Source of the DNA: Takakia lepidozioides
Lineage: Eukaryota > Streptophyta > Takakiopsida > Takakiales > Takakiaceae
NCBI GenBank assembly: GCA_030704615.1
Contig: CM060733.1
Coordinates: 62,744,001 to 62,808,000, forward strand
DNA length: 64,000 bases
Reading direction: 5' to 3'
The notes below the pieces were generated by a model. That model was not told the DNA's origin and made no database searches. It saw nothing but the letters and a program-made list of their open reading frames with translations. Numbering within the stretch: position 1 is the stretch's first letter; each line of letters begins with the position of its first letter. Positions 1 through 11,143 of the stretch are shown here, piece after piece. The position numbers were made by a program, and so were the translations under genes.

Positions 1-2845
1 TGAGGCTAAGTTTATATACCCGATAGAGTATACAACTTGGTTGTCACCCATTGTGATAGTTCCCAAGAAGAATGGTAAACTGAGAGTTTGTGTGAACTAT
101 AAGAAGTTGAATGCTTGCACGAAGAAATATCATTTTCCCTTGCCATTCACAGAAGCGGTATTGGACACTGTGGCAGGCCATGAGATGTACTCATTCATGG
201 ATGGTTTCAGTGGTTATAATCAAGTGCAAGTGGCAGAAGAAGACCAGGGAAAGACAGCTTTCATCACAGACTGGGGTGCTTATGCATACAAAGTCATGCC
301 TTTTGGACTTTGTAATGCACCAGCAACCTTTCAGAGAGTGATAAGTGAATCTTTTCATGAGTATCTGGATGATTTCATGCAGGTGTTCTTGGATGATTTC
401 AGTGTGTACAGCTCTAAGAATGAGCACTTGCATAAATTGGAGTTATGTTTGGCCAGATGCAGGATGAGAGGTCTGGGCCTGAATCCAGAGAAGTGTACTT
501 TCTGTGTGAACTCAGGGGTGCTTCTGGGACACATTGTGTGTAAGAGGGGACTTCTTGTGGATCCCAGGAAGACAGAGGCCATTAAAGCCTCTCCACCACC
601 AATAAATGTTAAGAGTCTAAGGAGATTCCTTGGACAAACCAGTTATTACAGAAGATTTGTCAAAAGGTATGCACAGATAGCAGCACCATTGAGCAAGCTT
701 CTGAAGAAAGATGCAGTGTTTGCATGGACAGCTGAATGTCAACAGGCTTTTGAGGAACTTACATTGTCAGTAACAACTACACCTGTGCTGATTAACCCTC
801 ACTGGCATGTAGTATTTCATGTTCACTGTGATGCCTCAGGAGAAGCGTTGGGAGCGGTGTTAGCCCAAAATGTTACAAGAAATATAGATTCACCTGTGTA
901 CTATGCTAGCAGGTTGATGAATAGTGCTGAAAGGAACTATAGCACAACTGAAAGAGAAGCACTGGCAATGATTTATGCAGTCAAGAAATTCAGGCATTAC
1001 CTATTGGGAAGAAAGTTTATGTTTTATGTGGATCACTAGGCTCTGATATATCTGGTGAACAAACCTTTGATAAGTGGAAGGATAGCAAGGTGGTTAATAA
1101 TCTTGCACGAGTTTGAGTTCGAAGTTGTTTACAAGCCTGGCCATTTGCATCTTGTGGCAGATCATTTGTCACGCCTAACAACAGGAGAGCCCGCCACAGG
1201 AGTAGACGACCAATTACCTGATGCGAGTTTATTTGCAATGGAGGTGTAGGGAAGTGCAGATGAATGGTTAGATTGGCAGTGGCCAATCAGATACTACCTT
1301 ACTCATGGTCAGTGCCCACCTGATAAGGAGCAGAGGAAGAGAATCGCTATCAAGGCTTTACCCTATACTATGGTAGGGGGCAGAATGTATAAGCTAGGAC
1401 CTGATGGAGTACTTAAACGATGCTTGTACCACCATGAAGTAAATAAAGTTTTGGAGGAAGTTCATAAAGGAGTGGCTGGAGGTCATTTTGGAGAAGAGAC
1501 TACCAGTAGGAAGATACTACTTGCAGGTTACTGGTGGCCTACTTTGTTCAAAGATGTACACAAGTATTGTCAGAGTTGTGATGAATGTCAGAGGCTAGGA
1601 CCTTTGCACAGATCTGGGAAGATGGCTTTGCATCCTACGATGCCTACTGAACCATTTCAGAAATGGGGATTAGACTTTGTTGGACCAATTAGCCCACCAG
1701 CCAAGAATACACAGAACAAGTACATAATTACAGTCACTGATTATACTACGAAGTGGGTGGAAGCTTAAGCTTTGAGGGACAACACAGCCAAGTCCACAGC
1801 AAAGTTCCTATATGAGAACATACTTACACGATTTGGCTGTCCCCTGGAATTTATCAGTGACCTAGGAAGTCACTTCATTAATGAGACCATTGAACTATTG
1901 ACTAAAGAGTTCATGATTGTGCATAGGAAGAGTACAACATATTACCCACAGGGTAATGGGCAGGCAGAGGCTACCAACAAAATACTATGTACTATCTTGG
2001 CTAAGATAGTCAATGCAAACAGAACGGATTGGGATACAAAGCTGCTGACAGCTTTGTGGTCATACATGACTTCATATAAAGTCACCACTAAGTATACACC
2101 ATTCCAATTAGTTTATGGTATGGAAGCTTTACTTCCAAGGGAATTCTTGTTACCTACCATGAGAACTGAATGGGGAAAGAGAATGGAATTGGAAGATTCA
2201 ATTAAGGTCAGGAAACATAAATTATACCATGTGGAAGAAGTACGTGCTGATGCAGCTGATAACATGACCAGAATTCAGATGAAGAGGAAGGAACAGTTTG
2301 ATGAAGGCAAATTAAAGACTTTTGAGACGAGAGATTTGGTTCTCTGGTTGCAGAAGAAGGGGAAGATTAAAGCTTCTAAGCTTAAATCACCATGGAAAGG
2401 ACCTTATGTCATACAGAAGATGTATGATAACAACACCGCCATGTTACAAACCATTAACAAAGAGATGCTGGGAAGAGTCAATGCCAATAAGTTGAAGGGA
2501 TACAGTGGTATCCATGACAAACCATTGCAGCACGATTTGCATGTTGAAACGCAAAAGCTGTCACGAGCTGCGCCAATGATACCAACGAAGTATGAAGCAC
2601 TTGTCGTTAAGCCGAGCGTGTATGACCAAGGCGGGAAGTACAAGCGTGACACAGCCTATCACAGCCCACCACACTGCCACACAGCCTGTCACAGCCCAAC
2701 ACAGCCCATACAGATTACACAGTCCATGGGGTCAGTGACAAGTGGACGCAAATTAACGTTTAAAAAATGGCCATCGAGTGAAGAGGAAGTTTGGAAGTCA
2801 AACTTGGAGAACATCAAGCCCACATTGATATGGCGCTCGAAATAA
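1..2845 (+). pseudogene. Ty3/gypsy pol fragment, copy A (RT-RNase H-integrase)
   Basis: The polyprotein enters from beyond the left edge. In order it shows reverse transcriptase (FLDDF catalytic box near base 390), RNase H (CDASGEALGAVLAQ, then FMFYVDH), the integrase HHCC zinc-binding part (from about 1,450) and the integrase core ([28 protein letters not shown]). One frame runs throughout but is broken by TAG at 1037, TAG at 1247 and TAA at 1766. A short deletion near 1,321 removes part of the SYGKEQ segment seen in copies B and C. The catalytic integrase Asp is followed by Leu instead of Gln (SDLGS against SDQGS in the other copies). Similarity to copies B and C is close until about 2,765, where the sequences part. 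It is a dead fragment of the B/C family; no LTR is in view. Confidence 0.93.
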
Positions 2846-3282
2846 AAACATCAGGCAACCACAAGTTTTTATTTTGTACAGCGACTACTCCGAGCTTCCA
2901 TCATCAGAAATACCACTGCGGCATAAGAAACCTGTGGAACTACCATATCCCGGAGCCTGCGCCCTCCAATCACCCTCCACAATGATCCTTACCGCGCTAT
3001 GCTGCTGCGTTTACATTCACAACACGAACCACCGAGTCGTCGAACCACAGGTCCAGAATTAGGAGTAGTGCGGTACTCGTCCACTGCGCATTGCCGTTTT
3101 CTGGATTAAGATGGCGAACATAAAGATACAAGATATCTATAGAGGTCACGTTCGTGAAAACATGCAGATATTGGAGGCCTCCTATTGGGACCTCCTCCAC
3201 AACGTCGTGAAATTCGCAAACATCTAGGACAAACCTGTTCCGATTCTCCCTTAGTGTCAACAATATATTCCCTGGCCCAAGC
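2846..3282. other. Unassigned junction sequence between two gypsy fragments
   Basis: About 440 bases with no recognisable gene. The left part follows copy A after its similarity to B and C ends. The right part leads into the minus-strand RNase H scrap. Short open frames here have no family signature. It may be old 3' sequence of a related element or host DNA. Confidence 0.4.
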
Positions 3283-3707
3283 TTTGATAGCAATTCTCTT
3301 CCTCTGCTCCTTACCATAACTAGGTGGGCACTGACCATGAGCAAGGTAGTATCTGATTGGCCACTGCCAATCTAACCATTCATCTGCACTTCCTTGCACC
3401 TCCATTACAAATAAACTCGCATCAGGTAACTGATCGTCCACTCCTGTGGCGGCCTCTCCTGTTGTTAGTCGTGACAAATGATCTGCCACAAGATGCAAAC
3501 GGCCAGGCTTGTAAATAACCTCGAACTCAAACTCATGCAAGATTATTAACCACCTCGCTATCCTTCCACTTATCAAAGGTTTGTTCACCAGATATATCAG
3601 AGCCTGGTGATCCACATAAAACATAAACTTTCTTCCCAATAGGTAATGCCTGAATTTCTTGACTGCATAAATCATTGCCAATGCTTCTCTTTCCGTTGTG
3701 CTATAGT
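3283..3707 (-). pseudogene. RNase H fragment of B/C-family gypsy pol
   Basis: Reading leftward from 3,707 the frame encodes the RNase H C-terminal half and the linker to integrase: RNYSTTEREALAMIY, FMFYVDHQALIYLVNKP, RPGRLHLVADHLSRL-like and [15 protein letters not shown] segments. These match the same region of copies A, B and C almost residue for residue. Similarity stops sharply at both ends: at about 3,283 within the IAIKA segment, and at 3,707 where a palindrome half (GGCGCCGCATTTCC) begins. It is therefore a pol scrap on the opposite strand to copy A, abutting the palindrome-bearing segment. Confidence 0.88.
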
Positions 3708-3712
3708 TCCTC

Positions 3713-4115
3713 TGCGGCGCCGCATTTCCATGTCCGTCATCGACTTTTTTTTTACAATGGAATGCGTTGCCAATTTTTGCTGATGGGCCTGCAGTTCGAA
3801 CAACGACCATCCCCAATGTGGAAATGCGGCACCGCATTTCCAATTCCGCCATCTCCACCTCCTTCTTCGACCTCTTTGTTCGACCTCTGTAAGCGTGGTG
3901 GCATCCATGCAATGAGCGGGAGAGGCCAAAACTGGCGTGTGGACAAAGGAAATTTTGGAAATGCGGCACCGCATTTCCAATCGGCCGATTACTTTTTACT
4001 ATGCCAACATTGAAATGGAAAATTTAGTCCCTCCCCTCTTTTGGAAATGCGGTGCCGCATTTCCAAAAGAGGTTTTTAGAGTTGCCAAAATTTTGGAAAT
4101 GCGGTACCCCATTTC
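3713..4115. repeat. Cluster of 22-bp palindromes (3' flank of the methyltransferase-like gene)
   Basis: Palindromes with 10-bp arms GGAAATGCGG / CCGCATTTCC around a 2-bp pyrimidine-purine centre occur at 3820-3841 (centre CA), 3957-3978 (CA) and 4043-4064 (TG). The last is extended by matching TCTTTT / AAAAGA flanks to about 34 bp. A half copy lies at about 3,713-3,728 and a degenerate copy at about 4,096-4,117. The unit is the same as in the array at 40.9-42.4 kb. These sites lie just downstream of the - strand gene ending at 4,253. Confidence 0.9.
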
Positions 4116-5420
4116 TGATTTTGGGAGCGTCGTGGTTTGGGCGATTGTGTGGCTGGAATGTACACTGGAGAGGGGTCACGAATGTCGGGGAGAATTTCCT
4201 TTATATACTCTGGAAGAGAATTTACATTTACAGAGACTTCATTAAAATTCTATTAATCTTGAAAATCATCCGAATCCTCATCCTGTTCTAGACTGTCCTG
4301 CTCCGCCTCCACCCCCTCAGTGCCTTTCTCATCTCCAGCGGACTGCTCGTTGGCCAGACTTTCGAAAATCCCATCTTCCCCTTGCGGAACTGTCCATCTC
4401 ACCTCCGTTGGGTCGTCTTCCTCCCTGTCTGCGTCGCTCTCATCCGCTGAATCACATATGTACTTTCGTACCCGTCTACCTGTCTGAGCTGCTACCAACT
4501 CTTTCCTTATCCTTCTGTCCTCCCTAGCCCTCTCCAAAATCTGCTCTACTTTCCTGGGATTCTCACTTCTTCTAATCGCTGTATTTGCGAGTTTAGTTGC
4601 ATAACTAGGAAGGGAGTAGTCCCTCACCGGGCTCGTCATGAAGTCGGCCCTCGCAAAGAACGGGACATTCTTCCTGGCAGGAAGTGTAGGCCCTACATGT
4701 TTCGACCCGGACCCTGCAATCCTGCACATGACAATCATCAACGAGACTAATGAGAACCACAGTCCGGAAATTCGTTTGACAAAAATGACCCAGAATGCTT
4801 TGCAAACTTACAATGTTTGCACTCACTCGTATTCCGGGTTCTCCTCCGCATCAATGTCCACTGTGTCTTCCTCGGACTCCGACGAATCCGAGGAGACTTC
4901 CGCTCTGTCGGGAGCCTTAACATTCCGTTGCAGCCCTTCGAGATGGGATCCCCACACGGATGAATCCTCCTCGTAGGCAAAGAGGTGCCGGTCGGAAAAC
5001 CGCCCAGCCCACATTGAGGCACCTGTTACAATGCCATCCACACATTACAACATCGCGCTTCAGATGTTGCGAACTACATCCTAACGAGAATTTGCAGAAC
5101 AACATAGATCAAGATTCTGCATACCTGTCCCACAGATGAGGTCCAGCACTGTGCCCTCCACGTCTGTGCATGTCTCCATAATTCTCTGAATGAAGGCAGG
5201 GCTCCGAGTCCGTGAGTACCGCAGGGGTTCCGTTGAAGTGAGGCTATGAGGGAGAAGTTCCTTGGGAACGTTGTTGAACAGAACGTCGTAATCGAGGGGG
5301 TCGCAGTTCGGGTCAACCTTTCCTCCCTCCTTCCGGAAAGCAAAGGTGGAGTTCTCCTTCACAAAGCAGTATGCATCGAACTGCTTCGTCTGCATACACA
5401 GGGGGGAACGATTAGAAACC

Positions 5421-5440
5421 GAATGCGGCACCGCATTTGA
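5421..5440. repeat. Palindrome inside the methyltransferase-like gene
   Basis: A GAATGCGGCACCGCATTT core lies between the exon ending WW-type SFAW (5,447) and the exon starting at 5,389. The 57-base interval has a GT start and a TATGCAG end, so it can be a very short intron. It is also a multiple of three with no stop, so it could instead be an in-frame insertion. Confidence 0.7.
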
Positions 5441-6670
5441 AAACACCCAAGCAAATGAATGGACGAGTGCCAGTGTCGTAATCACCTTCTTCCCTTCCGA
5501 CCGAAGGCCCAGTGTGTTGATGCACGTCCACTTCTTTTTCAGAATCGGGACGGCGCTCTTGCGGGTCCACTTCGCAATTCCTGTCTGAGTGTTTTTTCCT
5601 CTGCTCGCCAGGACAATCACACAGCCTCTGTCATCCAACACCATGCGGGCAAGCCCGAATCCTTTCTTCCAAAAGTCCTCCGAGTACCTGTTCCAAGATG
5701 GCAAAGCTTGCAGTCCTTCCACAGGCTCTCCGTCCGGAATATCCAAGATGATCATATCGCAAGACCACTCGGTGGCATTTCCGCCCCTCCTACAATCCTT
5801 GTCTGCACACACCCTCTCAAAGAACGAGACCATATTCTGAAATCCTGGGGTGTCGGAAGGCTCTTCGGCAGTCGCCTTCTTCAGTGCTCTGCCCTTCAGA
5901 CCCTCCATGGTCTTCATGTATGCCAACTTGGCTGCCCGTCCATCCAAAGCCGCCAAGAAACTCTCATTTACACACTGGACTACTGTTTCGGGAGCCACTT
6001 TCGGCCTCTTCATTTCCACCGGCTCGAAAGGGTGCCCCCCTGGGGGGTTGAAGAGTGCCTTCTTTGCCGAGCCAGTTCTCGTGCCTCTCGTGACAACGGT
6101 GGGCACAGGGGAGGCAGCCTACGTTTGGGGGGGTGGGCTGGTTGCAAAGTCTCCATCGGAGTCCTCTTCCTCACCCTCTTCCTGAACAGGCTGTTTCTTT
6201 GTTTTGGCGGGTGTCACAATGCTCCTTGCTGGCGAGTCCTCTTCTTCGACCCCTTCTGTTGGGCCTGCACAGCTGCATCCACCGTCTTTTGTGCCATCTC
6301 AGCTGCCTTTCTGGATTCTTCCAGAGCAGCAGATTCCTTTGCCGACTTTGGCCCAGCAGGGACACGTCTTTCCTTTCTCTTCTCTTCTGCCAAGGCGTGC
6401 AGATCTTTCTCAGACTCGTCAACAATACCGCCAGACATATCCAGGTACCAGGGGCATCCAACGAGATGCGCGGGATGCCATTGTTTCTCCATCTCGGGTG
6501 TGTAGACACAGCTTGGGCCCGCCACGGTCCAAGCCATGAAGAACGGGGGCTCTTGAGCCAGGGCCCTTGTCTGAAGGAGCACGTATTTCATATACCTGCA
6601 AGGCAGTCAGCATGCGTGAGCATAAGATTGGACGAACCTACTCGCAGAGTGCCACCGAAAACATAAAATG

Positions 6671-6692
6671 CGAATGCGGTGCCGCATTTCCG
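6671..6692. repeat. Palindrome inside an intron of the methyltransferase-like gene
   Basis: The core GAATGCGGTGCCGCATTTCC lies between the exon ending KPGYE (donor at 6,700) and the exon starting at 6,595 (acceptor TTGCAG). It is the same family as the large array at 40.9-42.4 kb. Confidence 0.8.
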
Positions 6693-7342
6693 AGACAAAC
6701 CTCGTAACCAGGCTTCGCATACAAGGGCAGCTGTGCTTCACTTGTAAACAATTCGCATTGCAGCTTTCCCCGCTCCCTCCTGGTGTGTAAACTCCACGCT
6801 GCTTCTTGCTGTCTGTAGCTCTCTGGCGAAAAGGTTGTCCTTGTACGCACATCTGAAACGTGTCACGTAGTCTTCCAATGTCTGTGTTCCATCCCATTTG
6901 ACGTACAAGCCGAACGAATTTGTGTGCATTACGACTTGCTCCTTCGCATTCGACATTACCTGCGATTCCCAAATGCATTGTCACGTAGTAGTTGCGGATT
7001 GCTTGGGAGCATTATTGTAAGTGACAAGCATTGCTCCTACACATTGAGATAATTTGTGTTGATTTGGAGCAATTGTCAAGTGATGAGGAGACAAATGCAT
7101 GATTGCTCGGCAATGGAGATATGGTAGTTTGCAATCAAATCCCAAGGACTAGAAGGGGGATTGATTTGGTGGACAATGACTTGCAAGTTGAGTTGGACCA
7201 CTCTTGGTTGCACATTGGGGTGGAAGAGAGCAAGAAGATGCCTCTTATGACCACCTAGAGACCATATTTTTGCTTGAGTAGAAGCATAGAAGTCAAGGAC
7301 TTGCATTCTAGCTCTTCATTACAAACCCTAGTAGTGAATGCT

Positions 7343-7735
7343 CAGACTATACCTCTGTTAGTATACCAAACAAGAGCTTGTCCCTTTGACTATACCTCTG
7401 TTGAGGTATCACCATATGTAAACCCTAATGTGAGACTATACCTCTGTTAGTATACCAAACATGAGCTTGTCCATTTTACTATACCTCTATTGAGGTATCA
7501 CCATATGTGAACCCTAATCAGTTCAGACTATACCTCTATTAGTATACCAAACAGGAGCTTGTCCCTTTTACTATACCTCTGTTGAGGTATCACCATATGT
7601 GGACCCTAATCAGCTCAGACTATACCTCTGTTAGTATACCAAACAGAACCCTCATTTTCAAACTATACCTCTATAAAGGTATCATCAACATAAGGGACCC
7701 TAGCAACCTCAGACTATACCTCTGTTAAGGTATCA
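7343..7735. repeat. About 92-bp tandem repeat, five units
   Basis: The motif CAGACTATACCTCTGTTAGT recurs starting near 7343, 7432, 7524, 7616 and 7710. Each unit also holds a second half-copy of the form ACTATACCTCTGTTGAGGTA followed by TCACCATATG. It lies in the untranslated 5' region of element D, so it may belong to its 5' LTR or leader. Confidence 0.85.
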
Positions 7736-7751
7736 ACAATGAAAGGACAGT

Positions 7752-7935
7752 GTGAAATTTAAGGGCCTTTGGATGATTGTTTGGAAGATATTTGAGGGCC
7801 CTTGGAGGAGTATTTGGAGGATCTTTGGGGTCCTTGGAGGAGTGTTTGGAGGATCTTTGGGGTCCTTGGAGGACCCTTCGAGGAGCTTTGGTGGACAATG
7901 TTGAAGAGCTCTTGAAGGATTGATTGAGGGATATT
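7752..7935. repeat. Short tandem repeat, about 36-bp unit
   Basis: CTTGGAGGAGTRTTTGGAGG followed by ATCTTTGGGGTC recurs with small changes in this stretch, ahead of the D gag gene. No open frame here looks like a real protein. The rest of 7.0-8.5 kb shows no gene. Confidence 0.7.
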
Positions 7936-8547
7936 GAAGGATACTTGCCACGGCCATACAAGCGAGTGGATAGAGACAGGAGGGAGAGTGGTGGGATGAG
8001 AGCATTCTGGGGTTAGGAATTGCTTTAGTTTCTCTTCTCCATAGTCTTTCACCCTCTCTGTAGGCCAAAACCTTTCCGTAGGTGGAGGCAAGAGTCAGTC
8101 CGGGTTTGGGCTGGGGTGTCTTTGCAGGAGCGACACTGTGGAGTGTTTTTGGTGTGGGGGAGTTGCTGTCTTGATTTTCTTGTGTTTGGATCCCCTCCAC
8201 ACCTGCATGCTTGACTATGCGCCATGTTAGCTTTGTGTGGGCGCTTGTTTTCATAGGAGGTTGGTCCGGATTTGATCACCAGCCAATCCTAGAGTATGCT
8301 GTCGGTGGTGAGGCTGGAGTGATGACCAGCAAGACCACCGGTGTTTCTTCTATGGTGAGGCTGGGTTGATGACCAGACCATAGGAGTGCTTGCGGTGGAT
8401 GCAGGTGCAGGTACAGGTCTACGTTAGAAACCTATTATTCCTGCTTGAACCAGTAGCCGCAACAGGTTCTTTACCTGGTTACCTTGTAGAAAGTGGGGAT
8501 TAGAGACAGGTTGACAACCGGTTGGGTTGTGAGTTTTCATCACGGAG

Positions 8548-9848
8548 GTGCCACCAGCTGCTGAGGGGAGTGCCGGTACAAGCACCAGCGATACTAGTGG
8601 GTACACAAGACAAGGTGTGCGGTTTAGGCCACTTTCACCTTCAGTGTCTTCTGAGGAAGGTTCAGACTCGGAGTCAGGAGGATTCTCGCCGAGGGTGCAA
8701 GTCATTTCCGTGCCATTGTTGTGGGACACGATGGAGGAGATGTATGGAGCTACCAAGGGGCCACGTAGGTACTCTGGAGCTGTGGGCACCATCGAGCTTG
8801 ATGACTTTATACAAGAGTTTGACAGTTGGTGTGATTTGCAGCAAATGCGCAATCCACAACTGTTTACGCCCTTTATGGCGTGGAAGGGGCTATTCCAGCA
8901 CCTTGAGGGGCCGCCCATGGATGATTACCATGAATTTAGCGGGGACATGCGGTGGAGATTGAGGAGTAGCGAGAGTATTGGTCACCTAACTATGTCTCAA
9001 TCACTAGAGGCACAAGGGCAGCTACACAAACATCTCCAACTACAAGCACTAGTAGTGGAACAAGTAGTGCCGGCACTTCTGCAGGTGGTACCAGTTCAAA
9101 AGGTGCTACTACTCCTCCTGCCACAATTACAACACATGTGCCTAGATTCAATCCGGTGGTGGAGTTCTTCCAGGAGTTGCGGATGAACTACCAAGGTGTA
9201 CGGACAGAGAAGCTGCGAAGTTTGCAAGACTTCCAACGCAAATCCAATGAGAGTTTGCGAGAGGCCTACACTCGTATGAGGCGCTTGATAAGTGTGACCC
9301 AAGGGGTTACTGAAGCTCAGGCAGTCCAGTTCTGGTATGGAATTTTGGACAAGGAGCTCAAGAGAAGGGTGCGGGATGCAACCCTGTTACAAGCGGCCCA
9401 ACCCACATTAGCGGATGTGTTTCTGCTGGCTGAGCGGATTGAGCTCAACATGGTGGAGGAGCGAGTTGTTACCATTGGATTTGGCAAGGACATGCCTGCA
9501 CGAGGTGCAACTGCCAGCCAACAGGTACAAGGGACTGCCCAACAGCGTGGTCAGGGGGGCAAGGTTGCCCAACCCAAGTTCCATGGAGCTTACAGGGGAC
9601 CTCAGGTGCAGAGGCCCGTGGCATCTTTTGCAGGCCAACAGCAACCAGGGGTGATATGTTGGACATGTGGAGGACCCCATGTCAAGAGAGATTGCCCAGA
9701 GAGTGGCAGAAGGCCGACACAAGCACAGCCTGCACAGTTGCAGTGTGGGCATTGTGGCAAGTATGGGCATGGAGATGCCCAGTGTTATGACTTGCACCCT
9801 GAGTTGCGCCCAGGCCAGTTCCAAGGGAACAATGGTGGCCGGGGGTGA
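8548..9848 (+). pseudogene. Element D gag (capsid and two CCHC zinc knuckles)
   Basis: Two overlapping frames make up one gag: 8,548 to about 9,000 (acidic/Ser-rich start, then ELDDFIQEFDSWCDLQQ and the retrotransposon capsid pattern around PFMAWKGLFQHLEG) and 9,138-9,848 (FFQELRMNYQGVRTEKLRSL, the LREAYTRMRRLI region and the C-terminus). The frame changes between about 9,000 and 9,138. Two zinc knuckles end the protein: CWTCGGPHVKRDC (one residue shorter than usual between Cys and His) and CGHCGKYGHGDAQC. This is the particle-forming, RNA-binding protein of the retrotransposon. The stop at 9,846-9,848 separates it from the downstream frame. Confidence 0.85.
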
Positions 9849-9950
9849 GGTGGACCAGCCCATAGAGGACGAGGTGGTTGGGCATGAGGTGCAGGCCAAG
9901 GGCAAGCTCAACATGGCCAAGGACGCGGAGGTCAGGGTGTTGACCAAGAC

Positions 9951-11143
9951 ATGGCCAACCGGCTTCAGCAGCTAGAGCAGAGGCTCGCTGCCATGGCTAC
10001 AGCTCAGGTGGTACCGGCTCCCAGGCGGGATGGTCCACCTCCTGCTCCTGAGGGAGGAGATATGGGAGGCATGGGATTCATGTGTGGAGCAGTACTACCA
10101 CTAGTGCAGATGGAGTCTACTACAGCCGTGACTCGAGGAGCAGCACGAGTTCCTGAGCCACGAGGTGTAGAGGTGGAATTGGATCCACAGCGTGGGGAGG
10201 CAAGCCGTCAGGCAAGGCTTCCTCAGTCATTCACATTGGCGGAGACAGTGTCGATGCCATCCATGGCACCTAGTTCTCGCCCGACTGTTACCGAGGCGGA
10301 GGTTACTATGCCATTGGGGAGAGCTACACGTGCAACACTGACACCTGCTACCAAGGCTAGTGCAGCCGGTGTGTTATTGGGGGCAGCCACCTCTGTGTGT
10401 CAAGCCCCAGTGTTCTCGGCAACCATGATTGCGACGCCGGGGGTAAGACCAGCTGCAGTGTTCAGACTAGCAGCAACACTCTGCGAGAGTGGGAGGTCAC
10501 TTCATCTTCTGCGGAGTTACTGGAAGGTGTAGTGGCAGAGGGATCCTCGGATTTGAGGGTCAAGACTGCCACGGCTGTGCCATGGCAAGCTGCAGCTGCC
10601 AGGTTGACGGAGCTGCCAGCTAGGCCAGCCTTTGAGCGCGCCATGGTGACACCTGGAGTTGTCTTGTTAGACAACCAGGGAGGCATTTTCACTTTGAGTG
10701 GACCGGCAGGCAAGAAGTACCGGCCACTGCGGGTCTTGTTGGACTCAGGAGCTCAGCCACTGATGTTGAGCAAAGCTGCTATTGCAGGTTTGGGCCTCAT
10801 GGAGGCGGATATGGAGCCTTGTCCTTTCCAGATACAGACATCTCTGGGAGGATCAGAGCAGGCTCGGGGCATGACACGGCGTGAGTTGGCCATTGGACTA
10901 CAACCAGATCATCCTGTAAATGGCTCAGTGATGCGAGCCAAGGCCATTGTGACAGACGCGGTCTCTTACAATGTCCTTGTTGGTGGGACAGTGTTATATC
11001 CCATGGGCTTCATCCTGGACTTTTGGGAGGAGTCAGCATCCTACAGGCCTGGATGGCAGTCAGGGGATGGTCGTCGTGCACAGCTCCTTGTGACATTCAT
11101 TGGGGTATTGCGGCTGCCCAGCGGGGCAAGATGCCAACACTAG
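9951..11143 (+). pseudogene. Element D linker and aspartic protease
   Basis: A Pro/Ala-rich linker (about 9,951-10,530) is followed, in another frame (10,397-11,143), by a retroviral-type aspartic protease: PLRVLLDSGAQPLMLSK carries the catalytic D-S-G-A, and the second half has YNVLVGGTVLYPMGF, the usual I/V-L-G region. The protease would cut the polyprotein. The frame slips to that of the methyltransferase between about 11,050 and 11,140, so protease and methyltransferase were probably one continuous polyprotein in an intact copy. Confidence 0.8.

Larger units (their letters stand above)
4253..6962 (-). pseudogene. Multi-exon gene with beta-class DNA amino-methyltransferase-like domain (3' part)
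   Basis: Inferred exons, in transcription order: about 6962-6701; 6595 to about 5447; 5389-5125; 5022-4827; 4721-4253. Intron ends show GT-AG and the last two junctions keep frame. The domain has a motif IV-like patch (DMIILDIPDGEP, where DPPY or SPPY is expected) followed, C-terminally, by a SAM-binding motif I (TVLDLICGTG, continued over an intron as ASMWAGR, then an acidic strand end AYEED). That IV-before-I order is the beta class of N4-cytosine/N6-adenine methyltransferases. The tail is very acidic. A Lys/Arg/Ala-rich coiled segment precedes the domain. Frameshifts near 6,750 and 6,215 and an in-frame TAG just upstream of the frame at 6,106 mark decay. The altered motif IV suggests lost or changed catalysis. 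The 5' end is missing at about 7,000. Confidence 0.55.

Noticed and set aside
5459-6666. Long + strand open frames opposite the methyltransferase-like gene
   Set aside because: They are shadows of the - strand coding exons, with no family signature.
8424-9300. - strand open frames opposite element D gag
   Set aside because: Antisense shadows of the capsid frame.
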